DNA from: Hymenobacter tibetensis
Lineage (GTDB): Bacteria > Bacteroidota > Bacteroidia > Cytophagales > Hymenobacteraceae
Assembly: GCF_022827545.1 (NCBI RefSeq)
Contig: NZ_CP094669.1
Span: 2,012,001 to 2,076,000, forward strand
DNA length: 64,000 bases
Reading direction: 5' to 3'
In this document: piece by piece, positions 24,954-32,726 of the stretch
How positions within the stretch are numbered: the first letter of the stretch is position 1
Layout: each line of letters begins with the position of its first letter
Program-made: the position numbers and the translations under genes
Notes under the pieces: generated by a model
Databases searched by the model: none
What the model was told of the DNA's origin: nothing
Seen by the model: only the letters and a program-made list of their open reading frames with translations

Positions 24954-26903
24954 ATGTCCCTTCGTCGCTTCTTTTCCGCTGGCTTTTTGCTGGCCTCTCT
25001 GAGTACTACCGCACAAACAGCCGCCAAGCCCGCCACCGGCCCGGCTATGTCGCAGCGCATGGCCGACGCGTTCATCAGCTGGCACCCCGATTCCATTCTG
25101 ATTGGCACGCGCAAAACCGCCCGTTGGGACTACGAACAGGGGCTGATGATGAAGGCCCTGGAGCGCGTGTGGGAGCGTACCGGCGACGCCCGCTACTTCA
25201 AGTACATTCAAAAAGACCTCGACCAATTTGTGCAGCAAGATGGCAGCATCCGCACGTACAAGGTGGAAGACTACAACCTGGATAACTTAACTACCGGCCA
25301 CGCGCTGCTGTTGCTCAGTCAGTTGTCGTTGGGCAGCCAAGCCACGCAGCAGAAATACGTGAAAGCCGCGCAGCTACTGCGCAAGCAGCTTGACGGGCAG
25401 CCCCGTACCAAGGCCGGCGGCTTCTGGCACAAGAAAATATACCCCAACCAGATGTGGCTCGATGGCCTGTACATGGCTGAGCCATTCTATGCTGAATACA
25501 GCAAGCTATTCAATCAGCCCGCTGGTTTTGATGACGTAGCCAAGCAGTTTGCGCTCATCGAGAAGAACCTTGTCGACCCCAAAACCGGGCTGCTCTACCA
25601 CGGCTACGACGAAAGCAAAGAGCAGAAATGGGCCAACAAAACCACCGGTCAGTCGCCCAACTTCTGGGACCGGGGCATGGGCTGGTACGCCATGGCGCTG
25701 GTAGACGTGCTCGACTATTTTCCCGCCAACCATCCACAACGCGCACAGCTCATCAAAGACGTGCAACGCTTGGCCCCCGTGCTTGCCAAATATCAGGACC
25801 CCAAAACGGGCACGTGGTCGTTGGTGGTGGACCAAGCTACTCGTAAGGGCAACTACGCCGAAGCATCGGGCAGTAGCATGTTTGTGTACGCGCTGGCTAA
25901 GGGCGTGCGCATGGGCTACCTGGACAACAAGTATGCGGCCGTTGCCAAGAAAGGCTATGATGGATTGTTGAAAACCTTCGTGGCGACGGAAGGCAATAAC
26001 GCCCTGGCTTTCAATGGTACCGTAAGCGTAGGCGGCCTCGGCGGCAACCCCTACCGCGACGGTAGTTTCGAGTATTACTTGAGCGAGCCGTTGCGCAAAA
26101 ACGACCTGAAAGGAGTTGGGCCGTTCATCTTGGCCAGCGTGGAAATGGAAATTGCCGCAGAAAACGCGGTAGGCAAAGGCAAAACCGTAGCCCTTGATAA
26201 TTACTTCAACCACGAAGTCCGCAAAAACAACCTGAGCGGAGAACAGGAAGCCTGGCACTACACCTGGGAAGAGCGCACACATGGCGGCTTCTACCTCTGG
26301 GGCAATCAGTTTCGGGAATTGGGCGCCAAAATCGTGACGGTACCCACCGCACCCACCGCTGCCTCGTTGAAAGGGGCGAATGTATACATCATCGTGGATC
26401 CGGACAGCAAGAAGGAGTCGCCGCAGCCGAACTTTGTGAAGCCTGCCGATGTGCAGGCCGTAACGGACTGGGTGAAGGCTGGCGGTACCCTCGTGCTCAT
26501 GGCCAATGATACGTCGAACTGCGAGATTCCGCGCTTCAACACGCTGGCCCAAGCCTTCGGTATCACGTTCACCAATACCAGCATGAACATGGTGAAAGGC
26601 GACCAGTTCGAGCAGGGGTTGGTAAAATTCCCGGCGGGCAACCAAGTGTTCAAAACGGCCAAAACTGCTTACGTGAAAGAGTTGTCGGTACTGGACTTGA
26701 AAGGTTCGGCAAAGCCGTTGGTGAGCACGGGTAGTAGCGTGATTATGGCCACTGCCAAGCTTGGCAAAGGAACGGTGTTTGCCATCGGCGACCCGTGGCT
26801 GTACAACGAATACACCGACGGCCGCAAAATCCCAGATACCTTCGACAACTTCGAAGCCGGTAAAGACCTGGCAACTTGGCTGCTGCAACAGTCAGGGCGC
26901 TAA
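24954..26903 (+). CDS. GH105 unsaturated rhamnogalacturonyl hydrolase with C-terminal GATase-like domain
   Basis: The 649-residue secreted protein removes the terminal unsaturated galacturonate from rhamnogalacturonan fragments made by lyases. After a signal peptide (1-20), residues about 30-400 form the alpha6/alpha6 barrel of GH105 (YteR/RhiN type). It has LDNLTTGHALL (Asp110), NQMWLDGLYMAEPFY (Asp170, aligned with the catalytic Asp of YteR) and FWDRGMGWYAMALVDVL. From about 450 to the end there is an alpha/beta module (ANVYIIVDPDS, AVTDWVKAGGTLVLMAND, VFAIGDPWLYNEY) that resembles the DUF4350/glutamine-amidotransferase-like fold; its role is unknown. Followed by a strong terminator. Confidence 0.9.
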   Translation: MSLRRFFSAGFLLASLSTTAQTAAKPATGPAMSQRMADAFISWHPDSILIGTRKTARWDYEQGLMMKALERVWERTGDARYFKYIQKDLDQFVQQDGSIRTYKVEDYNLDNLTTGHALLLLSQLSLGSQATQQKYVKAAQLLRKQLDGQPRTKAGGFWHKKIYPNQMWLDGLYMAEPFYAEYSKLFNQPAGFDDVAKQFALIEKNLVDPKTGLLYHGYDESKEQKWANKTTGQSPNFWDRGMGWYAMALVDVLDYFPANHPQRAQLIKDVQRLAPVLAKYQDPKTGTWSLVVDQATRKGNYAEASGSSMFVYALAKGVRMGYLDNKYAAVAKKGYDGLLKTFVATEGNNALAFNGTVSVGGLGGNPYRDGSFEYYLSEPLRKNDLKGVGPFILASVEMEIAAENAVGKGKTVALDNYFNHEVRKNNLSGEQEAWHYTWEERTHGGFYLWGNQFRELGAKIVTVPTAPTAASLKGANVYIIVDPDSKKESPQPNFVKPADVQAVTDWVKAGGTLVLMANDTSNCEIPRFNTLAQAFGITFTNTSMNMVKGDQFEQGLVKFPAGNQVFKTAKTAYVKELSVLDLKGSAKPLVSTGSSVIMATAKLGKGTVFAIGDPWLYNEYTDGRKIPDTFDNFEAGKDLATWLLQQSGR

Positions 26904-26908
26904 TTGGA

Positions 26909-26961
26909 GCGCACCCTGTTGGCAAGGCCTTGTGGTGAGGAGCCTGGCTTACAGGGTGCGC
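26909..26961 (+). terminator. Terminator of the GH105 gene
   Basis: GCGCACCCTGT (26909-26919) and ACAGGGTGCGC (26951-26961) are perfect complements, followed by TTCTTTGTTTTC. It starts 6 bases after the stop codon. Confidence 0.7.
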
Positions 26962-27064
26962 TTCTTTGTTTTCGGTTTGTAGCAAACTGCTTCTTGGGGT
27001 TTGCTGGAAGCGGCTGCTGCGCGCTACAGGTGTCTACAAGTACTGCGGGCAATTGCCTATCAAA

Positions 27065-27132
27065 CACCAACGCCCTGAGCGGGGGCACACCAACAAATAC
27101 CAGTTGGTGCGGCCCCGCTCAGGGCGTTGGTG
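27065..27132. terminator. Long hairpin after the LacI-family regulator, 20-bp outer stem
   Basis: Outer arms 27065-27084 and 27113-27132 are perfect complements; after two mismatches the pairing resumes with CACCAAC/GTTGGTG (27088-27094 and 27103-27109) over an 8-base loop. It lies about 60 bases past the regulator's stop on the minus strand and can also end read-through from GH105. Confidence 0.65.
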
Positions 27133-27189
27133 CGTGCAGTGTGTTCTACGCTGAATGGTCTCTGGCCGGCTGGGTGCCCAGCAGAGACG

Positions 27190-28242
27190 TTATAGGGTTC
27201 GGGCTACGCCTACGTGCTCTGCGTGCTCCGTTAGGTTTGTGGAGTGCCGGACGATAAGCTCAGTGGGTATCTTAACGGTGTCAACTGGCTTGGCGCGTAG
27301 CTTGTTTTCAATTAAATCAATCAGTCTTTCGGCGGCCACCTGTCCTATTTCCTGGGCGGGCTGTACCACCGTACTTAAGGAAGGGGAAAGCAAATCGGCC
27401 ACGTTCAGGTTGGTGAACCCGATGAGCGACACATCCTCGGGAATAGCCAGATGGCGCTGGTGCAGCGCTTTGAGGCAGCCCACGGCCAGCCGGTCGGAGG
27501 CGGTGAAGAAGGCATCTGGGGTAGGGTCGAGGGCCATTAGCTCGTCTACCATCGGGCCAACTTCATCGGGCCCGAAAGTGCCGTAGCGGATCAAATTCTC
27601 GTCGAACTCCAGCCCGTGCTTTTCCAAAGCGGCCCGGTAGCCAGCCAACCGCTCCTGCGTGATGCTCAGCCACGGCTGAATGGTGAGGTGCGCAATGCGC
27701 CGCCGCCCCGATTGAATTAGGTGCTCGGTGGCGGCAAAGGCCCCGCCGAAATTGTCGGCTACCACCTGCGTGACGTTCAGCTCCGCCGACACCCGGTCGA
27801 AGAGTACTACGGGTACGTTCTTGTCGATTACGTCGCGCAGATGAGCTACATCGGAAGTTTCGCTGGAAAGCGAAATCAGCAACCCATCCACCTTGCGCGA
27901 CATGGCTTGGTTCACGTTGGCCATTTCCCGCTCGTAGGATTCCTGACTTTGGAAGATGATAACGTGGTAGCCGCGGTTATACGCAATAGCCTCTATGCCA
28001 TTAATGGCCTGCGAAAAGAAATAGTTGGCAATTTGGGGCACAATCACTCCGATTGCGCGGCTGGAACTGCCTTTCAAGCTGAGCGCAATCGGGTTGGGGC
28101 GGTAGTTGAGCCGCTCCGCACATTCCATTACCAGCCGCTTGGTTTCCGGGTTGATTTCGTAGCTGCCCCGCAAAGCGCGGGACACGGTAGAAGTGGAAAG
28201 GTTTAACTCGCGAGCAATGTCCTTTATAGTGAATGTTTCCAA
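27190..28242 (-). CDS. LacI-family transcriptional regulator of the pectin/uronate genes
   Basis: The 350-residue protein has an N-terminal LacI helix-turn-helix (TIKDIARELNLSTSTVSRALRG, residues about 5-26) with the hinge helix RPNPIALSLKG. A periplasmic-binding-protein-like effector domain follows (IGVIVPQIANYFFSQAINGIE, VDGLLISLSSET, PDAFFTASDRLAVGCLKAL, VSLIGFTN). It is transcribed away from kduD, with a matching palindrome in the shared upstream region (28399-28422) and another before susC. By position it is the local repressor, functionally like KdgR, and would respond to a pathway sugar acid such as 2-keto-3-deoxygluconate. The effector is an inference. Confidence 0.9.
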   Translation of the reverse strand: METFTIKDIARELNLSTSTVSRALRGSYEINPETKRLVMECAERLNYRPNPIALSLKGSSSRAIGVIVPQIANYFFSQAINGIEAIAYNRGYHVIIFQSQESYEREMANVNQAMSRKVDGLLISLSSETSDVAHLRDVIDKNVPVVLFDRVSAELNVTQVVADNFGGAFAATEHLIQSGRRRIAHLTIQPWLSITQERLAGYRAALEKHGLEFDENLIRYGTFGPDEVGPMVDELMALDPTPDAFFTASDRLAVGCLKALHQRHLAIPEDVSLIGFTNLNVADLLSPSLSTVVQPAQEIGQVAAERLIDLIENKLRAKPVDTVKIPTELIVRHSTNLTEHAEHVGVARTL

Positions 28243-28398
28243 CGTTCAGACTGATTTCAAAGGAGTAGGGTGGATAGTAGGCTTTCTAAAGTGCAATGCC
28301 TGCAAAAAGCAGTACGGAAGGGCTTGCGGGGCTGAAAGTATAAAGAGCTAGCCGAATTTATCGGAACTCATCTATTGCTACCCGTCAAATGGCACAAT

Positions 28399-28422
28399 GG
28401 CAACGTTCCCGATAACGTTTGC
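28399..28422. promoter_or_regulatory. Candidate LacI-family operator between regulator and kduD
   Basis: The site contains AACGTT-CC-CG-AT-AACGTT, a perfect palindrome in its two 6-base arms with a central CG. It agrees with 17397-17420 over 21 of 24 bases. It lies 157 bases from the regulator start and 128 from kduD, so it can control both. The rest of 28243-28549 is AT-richer and shows no gene or clear TAnnTTTG promoter. Confidence 0.7.
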
Positions 28423-28549
28423 GCGAATAAACATTGTGCTATTCTTCCTTTTGGGTCACACAACTTTTAATCTTAACAGAATAGATGTGCCGTACATCGT
28501 ACGAAAAGTACATTAATTTCTCCCGAAAAGTTTACAAACTCCTATTCGT

Positions 28550-29320
28550 ATGGCTCTTGCAGCTTCCTTCGATTTGACTGGCAAACGCGCATTGGTAACG
28601 GGCTGCACCCGCGGCATCGGCCAGGCCATGGCCATCGGATTAGCAGAGGCCGGGGCCGACATCATCGGCGTATCGGCTTCCTTGGCCCTGACCGGCAGCG
28701 AAACGGAACAAGCAGTGCGTGCCCTCGGTCGAGAGTTCAACGCGTACCAGTCCGATTTCGGTGACCGGGCCCAGGTAGATGCCTTTATCGCGCAAGTGCA
28801 GGCTGATTTTCCGCAAATCGACATCCTCATCAACAACGCTGGCACCATCAAGCGGGCCCCCGCTGCCGAGCATTCCGACGAATTGTGGGACGAAGTGCTG
28901 CGCATCAACCTCGATGCGCCTTTCCGCTTGGCGCGTGCTATTGGCGGGCAAATGCTGAAGCAGGGCTCCGGCAAAATCATCTTCACGGCCTCGTTGCTCA
29001 CGTTTCAAGGGGGCATCAACGTGCCGGGCTATGCGGCCAGCAAAGGGGCCATTGGCAGCGTAGTGAAAGCCTTAGCCAATGAGTGGGCCGGCCGCGGCGT
29101 CAACGTGAATGCCATTGCCCCTGGGTATATTGCCACCGACAACACCGAGGCCCTCCGCAACGACCCCGACCGCAGCCAGAGCATTCTGAGCCGCATCCCG
29201 GCCAACCGCTGGGGCACCCCCGAAGATTTCAAAGGCCCGACAGTTTTCCTGGCTTCCTCGGCCGCCGACTACGTCCACGGCACCATCTTAACGGTAGATG
29301 GCGGCTGGATGGGCCGCTAA
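28550..29320 (+). CDS. kduD: 2-dehydro-3-deoxy-D-gluconate 5-dehydrogenase
   Basis: The 256-residue SDR reduces 2,5-diketo-3-deoxygluconate to 2-keto-3-deoxygluconate (KDG) with NAD(P)H, the last step of the unsaturated-galacturonate branch. Motifs: VTGCTRGIGQ (cofactor loop), INNAGTIKR, catalytic Ser in FTASLLTFQGG, and Tyr161-x3-Lys165 (YAASKGA). The NNAGTIKR and LTFQGG segments are characteristic of KduD rather than of other SDRs. First gene of the kduD-kduI-kdgF-pectinase-uxaBA series, with 54 bases to kduI. Probably repressed through the operator at 28399-28422. Confidence 0.93.
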   Translation: MALAASFDLTGKRALVTGCTRGIGQAMAIGLAEAGADIIGVSASLALTGSETEQAVRALGREFNAYQSDFGDRAQVDAFIAQVQADFPQIDILINNAGTIKRAPAAEHSDELWDEVLRINLDAPFRLARAIGGQMLKQGSGKIIFTASLLTFQGGINVPGYAASKGAIGSVVKALANEWAGRGVNVNAIAPGYIATDNTEALRNDPDRSQSILSRIPANRWGTPEDFKGPTVFLASSAADYVHGTILTVDGGWMGR

Positions 29321-29374
29321 GCAACCTGCTTACAGTATCACTCTCCACCCACTTACGCAGTTTCTCTCCCTCTC

Positions 29375-30205
29375 ATGACCCAACGATATGCCATCAGCCC
29401 GCGCGAGACAGCGGCTATGAACACCGCCGAACTCCGGGAAAATTTCTTGGTGGAAAATCTGTTTGTCGCAGACAACATCGAGTTGGTCTATACGCACTAT
29501 GACCGCATGATTGTGGGCGGCGCCATGCCTACTACCGAGCCCCTGACGCTCCCAAATCCCGAGAACCTGAAGGCCGACTTCTTTTTGCAGCGCCGCGAAC
29601 TAGGTATTCTCAACATCGGGGCTCCCGGCCACGTGACGGTCGATGGCACGGTATACGAACTCGGCAACCAGGATTGCCTCTATGTGGGCAAAGAGGCCCG
29701 CGAAGTGGTATTTGCTTCTTCTGATGCTAGCAAGCCCGCTCAGTACTATTTGCTGTCGGCGCCTGCGCACCACGCCTACCCAACACGGCGCATGACGCAA
29801 GCCGAAGCAACGCCCGTGCAGCTCGGAACGCCTGAAACAGCCAATGAGCGCACTATTTTCAAATACATCTACCTGGAAGGCATCCAAAGCTGCCAGCTGG
29901 TGATGGGCCTGACCCAGCTCAAGTCGGGTAGCGTGTGGAACACCATGCCCTCACACGTGCACGACCGGCGCATGGAGGTGTACGTTTACTTCGACCTGCC
30001 TGAAAACCAGCGCGTGCTGCACCTGATGGGCGAGCCCCAACAGACCCGCCCCCTATGGGTAAGCAACGGCCAGGCAGTGCTGTCGCCCCCGTGGTCGATT
30101 CACACCGGCTGCGGCACTAGCAACTACACCTTTATCTGGGGCATGGCCGGCGAGAACCTCGAGTACACCGACATGGACCCCGTTACCATCGACCAACTTC
30201 GCTAA
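29375..30205 (+). CDS. kduI: 4-deoxy-L-threo-5-hexosulose-uronate ketol-isomerase
   Basis: The 276-residue enzyme isomerises 4-deoxy-L-threo-5-hexosulose uronate to 2,5-diketo-3-deoxygluconate in the cytoplasm. The zinc site of KduI is complete: His194, His196 and Glu201 in SHVHDRRMEVYVYFDLP, and His243 in WSIHTGCG. The length fits the family (about 275-280), and FVADNIELVYTHYDRMIVGG is the typical N-terminal segment. It sits between kduD and kdgF, which encode the next and previous steps. Confidence 0.95.
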   Translation: MTQRYAISPRETAAMNTAELRENFLVENLFVADNIELVYTHYDRMIVGGAMPTTEPLTLPNPENLKADFFLQRRELGILNIGAPGHVTVDGTVYELGNQDCLYVGKEAREVVFASSDASKPAQYYLLSAPAHHAYPTRRMTQAEATPVQLGTPETANERTIFKYIYLEGIQSCQLVMGLTQLKSGSVWNTMPSHVHDRRMEVYVYFDLPENQRVLHLMGEPQQTRPLWVSNGQAVLSPPWSIHTGCGTSNYTFIWGMAGENLEYTDMDPVTIDQLR

Positions 30206-30211
30206 GCCTTC

Positions 30212-30553
30212 ATGTCAACCACTGAAACCAACTTCCGGCTAGACAACGACAGCCAACCGTGGACGCAGGTAGCCGAAGGTATGCGCCGGCAAGTGCTGGC
30301 CTACGACCCGCAGATGATGCTGGTCAGGGTAGCGTTTGAGAAAGGCGGCATCGGAGCTCTGCACCACCACGTGCACACCCAAATGACCTACGTGGAAAGC
30401 GGGGTCTTCAAATCGACAGTAGGGGAGGAGACGCGCGTGATGCGAGCGGGTGACGTGTTTTATGCGCCATCCAACGTGTGGCACAGCGTGGAGTGCCTGG
30501 AAGCCGGCATGCTGCTGGATACCTTCAGCCCGATGCGCGAAGACTTTATTTAG
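30212..30553 (+). CDS. kdgF: KdgF-type cupin, unsaturated galacturonate ring-opening enzyme
   Basis: The 113-residue single-domain cupin has the metal-binding motif His51-His52-His53-x-His55-x-Gln57 (HHHVHTQMTYVESG) and a second conserved segment AGDVFYAPSNVWHSV with His91. KdgF turns 4,5-unsaturated galacturonate, released by pectate lyases and GH105, into the linear ketone used by KduI. The gene starts only 6 bases after kduI stops, so they are translationally close. The small size, the motif and the position between kduI and a pectate lyase make the assignment strong. Confidence 0.88.
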   Translation: MSTTETNFRLDNDSQPWTQVAEGMRRQVLAYDPQMMLVRVAFEKGGIGALHHHVHTQMTYVESGVFKSTVGEETRVMRAGDVFYAPSNVWHSVECLEAGMLLDTFSPMREDFI

Positions 30554-30576
30554 CCTGGTTCACCCTCCCTCATTTA

Positions 30577-32715
30577 ATGCGAAACCAGCTTACCATAGTA
30601 AAAAAACTGCTGCTCCTGCTGTCGGGAATAGGGGGGATGGGGATCTTTTCAGCCCGTGCTCAGCAGGTGACAGTGGCGGCGGATGGTTCGGGAAATTTCC
30701 GGACCATCCAGGCCGCTATCAATAGTTTGCCCAACCAAGCTGCCAAGCCGCGGACGGTGTACATCAAAAATGGCACCTACCGCGAAAAGGTGCTTATCGA
30801 TAACAAACAGCAACTTGTTCTGAAGGGACAAAGCGAGAAAGGCGTCGTGCTGACGTACGCCCAAGCCCGCGACGAGTGGCGCTGCGACCCAGTGGCCGGC
30901 GCCGACGACTGGGGCGTGGCTACGCTCAACATGCGCAACTCCCCCGACGTTACCTTCGAAAACCTGACGGTGCTCAACACCTATGGCTTCGACGCGAAGG
31001 GGGAGGTAACCATTGACTGCCCGACCGATCTGTCTAAAACGAAAACCATCAGCAAAACTGGCCACCAGATGGCGCTGCGCACCATGCCCGGCACCACCCG
31101 GCTGATAGTAAAGCAGTGCACCTTCCGTGCCCTAGGCGGCGACACCGTCAGCCCCTGGGATGTGGATGCGGGCCTGTATTATTTTCAGGATTGCACCATG
31201 GAAGGTGGGGTAGATTTCTACTGCCCGCGGGGCTGGGCCTACGCCGAAAACTGCCGCTTTATTTGCCACAATCCCAATGCCGCCATCTGGCACGATGGGT
31301 CCAGCAACAAAGACTCGAAAACGGTGCTGAAAAACTGCGTTTTCGAGGGCGACGACAACTTCAAGCTGGGCCGTTTCCACCGGGAAGCGCAGTTTTATCT
31401 GTTGGACTGCAAGTTTGCCAGCAACATGGCCGACGCCGACATTTACTGGGCTCAGTCAGGCCCAGGGGCCAAGCAGTGGGGGCGGCGCGTGTACTATGCC
31501 AACTGCCACCGCGAGGGCGGCGACTTCGCTTGGCACAAAAACAACCTGAGTACAGCGGAAGGCGCGCCCAAAGCGTCGAAAATCACGGCGGAGTGGACCT
31601 ACGGCGGGCGCTGGTACCCGATATCGGGCAAGAAAGCCACGGTAGCGCTGGCACCGTCCAATTTCAGCAAGGCCAACTCGATGGTGCCCACCGCCGCCAA
31701 CCTGCGCGCCGACCTAGCAGACAGCGTAGCGGAAAAGATGCTGGTGTATCAGCGCAGCGTGGGCGGGTGGCCCAAGGCCGTGAAGATTGCGGGAGTGGAA
31801 GAGAAAGTGGACTACACCAAACCACTGTCGGCCGCGAGGCGGGCCAGTACGTTGGCAGACGCTGGCCGCAACGACGCCACCATCGACAACAACGCTACCA
31901 CTCGCGAAATCACCTATTTGCTGCAAGCATTCAAGCGCACCAACCTTGCTGCATACAAACAGGGCGCAGAGCGTGGCATCCAGTATCTGCTGAAGATGCA
32001 GTACCCCAACGGCGGTTTCCCGCAGTACTACCCCGATGCCAGCAGCTACCGCCACCTCATCACCTACAACGACAACGCCATGATTCGGGTGCTGGACTTG
32101 TTGCGAGCCGTAGCCAAACAGGAGCAAGAGTTTGCGCTGGTGAATCCGGAGCTGGTGGGCCAAGCGAAAGGTGCTGTAGACCGTGGCGTAGACTGCATTC
32201 TGAAAACCCAGTATGTGCAGAAAGGCAAGCGCACTGCGTGGTGCGCGCAGCACGACGAAAAAACTTTGCAGCCCGCTAAAGCACGGGCGTTCGAGTTGGC
32301 TTCCCTGAGCGGATTCGAGTCGGCCCGCATTGTGGAGTTCCTAATGGAAATCGATAATCCTTCGCCGGAAGTGAAGCAGGCCATTACCAGTGCAGTAGCG
32401 TGGTTCGAGCAAGTGAAGATGCCGAACCTGGCGCTGAAAGATATCCAAGACCCCAACCAGCCCACCGGCCGCGACCGGGTGATGGTGCAGGAGCCGGGTG
32501 CCATCCTGTGGGCTCGGTTCTATGAGCTAGAAACCAACCGTCCTATCTATGTGGGGCGCGACAGCAAGGTGCACTATGCCTTGGCTGAAATAGAAAACGA
32601 GCGGCGGGCCGGCTACGTCTACGCGGGCACTTGGCCCGCAAAGCTGCTCACCAAAACCTATCCTCAATGGCAGCAGAAATACGCCGCCACTACCACCCCG
32701 CAGGCCAGCAAATAA
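30577..32715 (+). CDS. Two-domain pectinase: CE8 pectin methylesterase fused to PL10 pectate lyase
   Basis: The 712-residue secreted enzyme couples demethylation to cleavage. Following a signal peptide (residues about 1-29, KKLLLLLSGIGGMG core), residues 30-345 form a CE8 beta-helix with GTYREKV, Gln164 (GHQMAL), Asp189 (GGDTVSP), Asp213 (GGVDFYCPRG) and Arg266 (LGRFHRE), which match the pectinesterase active-site order. Residues about 380-705 form a PL10 pectate lyase: YQRSVGGWPK, ATIDNNATTREI, QYPNGGFPQYYP, ITYNDNAM, TAWCAQHDEKTLQPAKAR. Starting 24 bases after kdgF, it lies in the same operon. An upstream in-frame extension inside kdgF is rejected because the signal peptide begins at 30577. 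Confidence 0.92.
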   Translation: MRNQLTIVKKLLLLLSGIGGMGIFSARAQQVTVAADGSGNFRTIQAAINSLPNQAAKPRTVYIKNGTYREKVLIDNKQQLVLKGQSEKGVVLTYAQARDEWRCDPVAGADDWGVATLNMRNSPDVTFENLTVLNTYGFDAKGEVTIDCPTDLSKTKTISKTGHQMALRTMPGTTRLIVKQCTFRALGGDTVSPWDVDAGLYYFQDCTMEGGVDFYCPRGWAYAENCRFICHNPNAAIWHDGSSNKDSKTVLKNCVFEGDDNFKLGRFHREAQFYLLDCKFASNMADADIYWAQSGPGAKQWGRRVYYANCHREGGDFAWHKNNLSTAEGAPKASKITAEWTYGGRWYPISGKKATVALAPSNFSKANSMVPTAANLRADLADSVAEKMLVYQRSVGGWPKAVKIAGVEEKVDYTKPLSAARRASTLADAGRNDATIDNNATTREITYLLQAFKRTNLAAYKQGAERGIQYLLKMQYPNGGFPQYYPDASSYRHLITYNDNAMIRVLDLLRAVAKQEQEFALVNPELVGQAKGAVDRGVDCILKTQYVQKGKRTAWCAQHDEKTLQPAKARAFELASLSGFESARIVEFLMEIDNPSPEVKQAITSAVAWFEQVKMPNLALKDIQDPNQPTGRDRVMVQEPGAILWARFYELETNRPIYVGRDSKVHYALAEIENERRAGYVYAGTWPAKLLTKTYPQWQQKYAATTTPQASK

Positions 32716-32726
32716 CAACCCCCGCT

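Noticed and set aside
25506..26888. 460-codon open frame antisense to the GH105 gene
   Set aside because: High GC content removes stops on the opposite strand; the sense frame has complete GH105 motifs.
31116..32279. 387-codon frame overlapping the CE8-PL10 gene in another phase
   Set aside because: Low-complexity Arg/Gln/Pro product typical of GC-rich shadows; the main frame has catalytic motifs on both sides.
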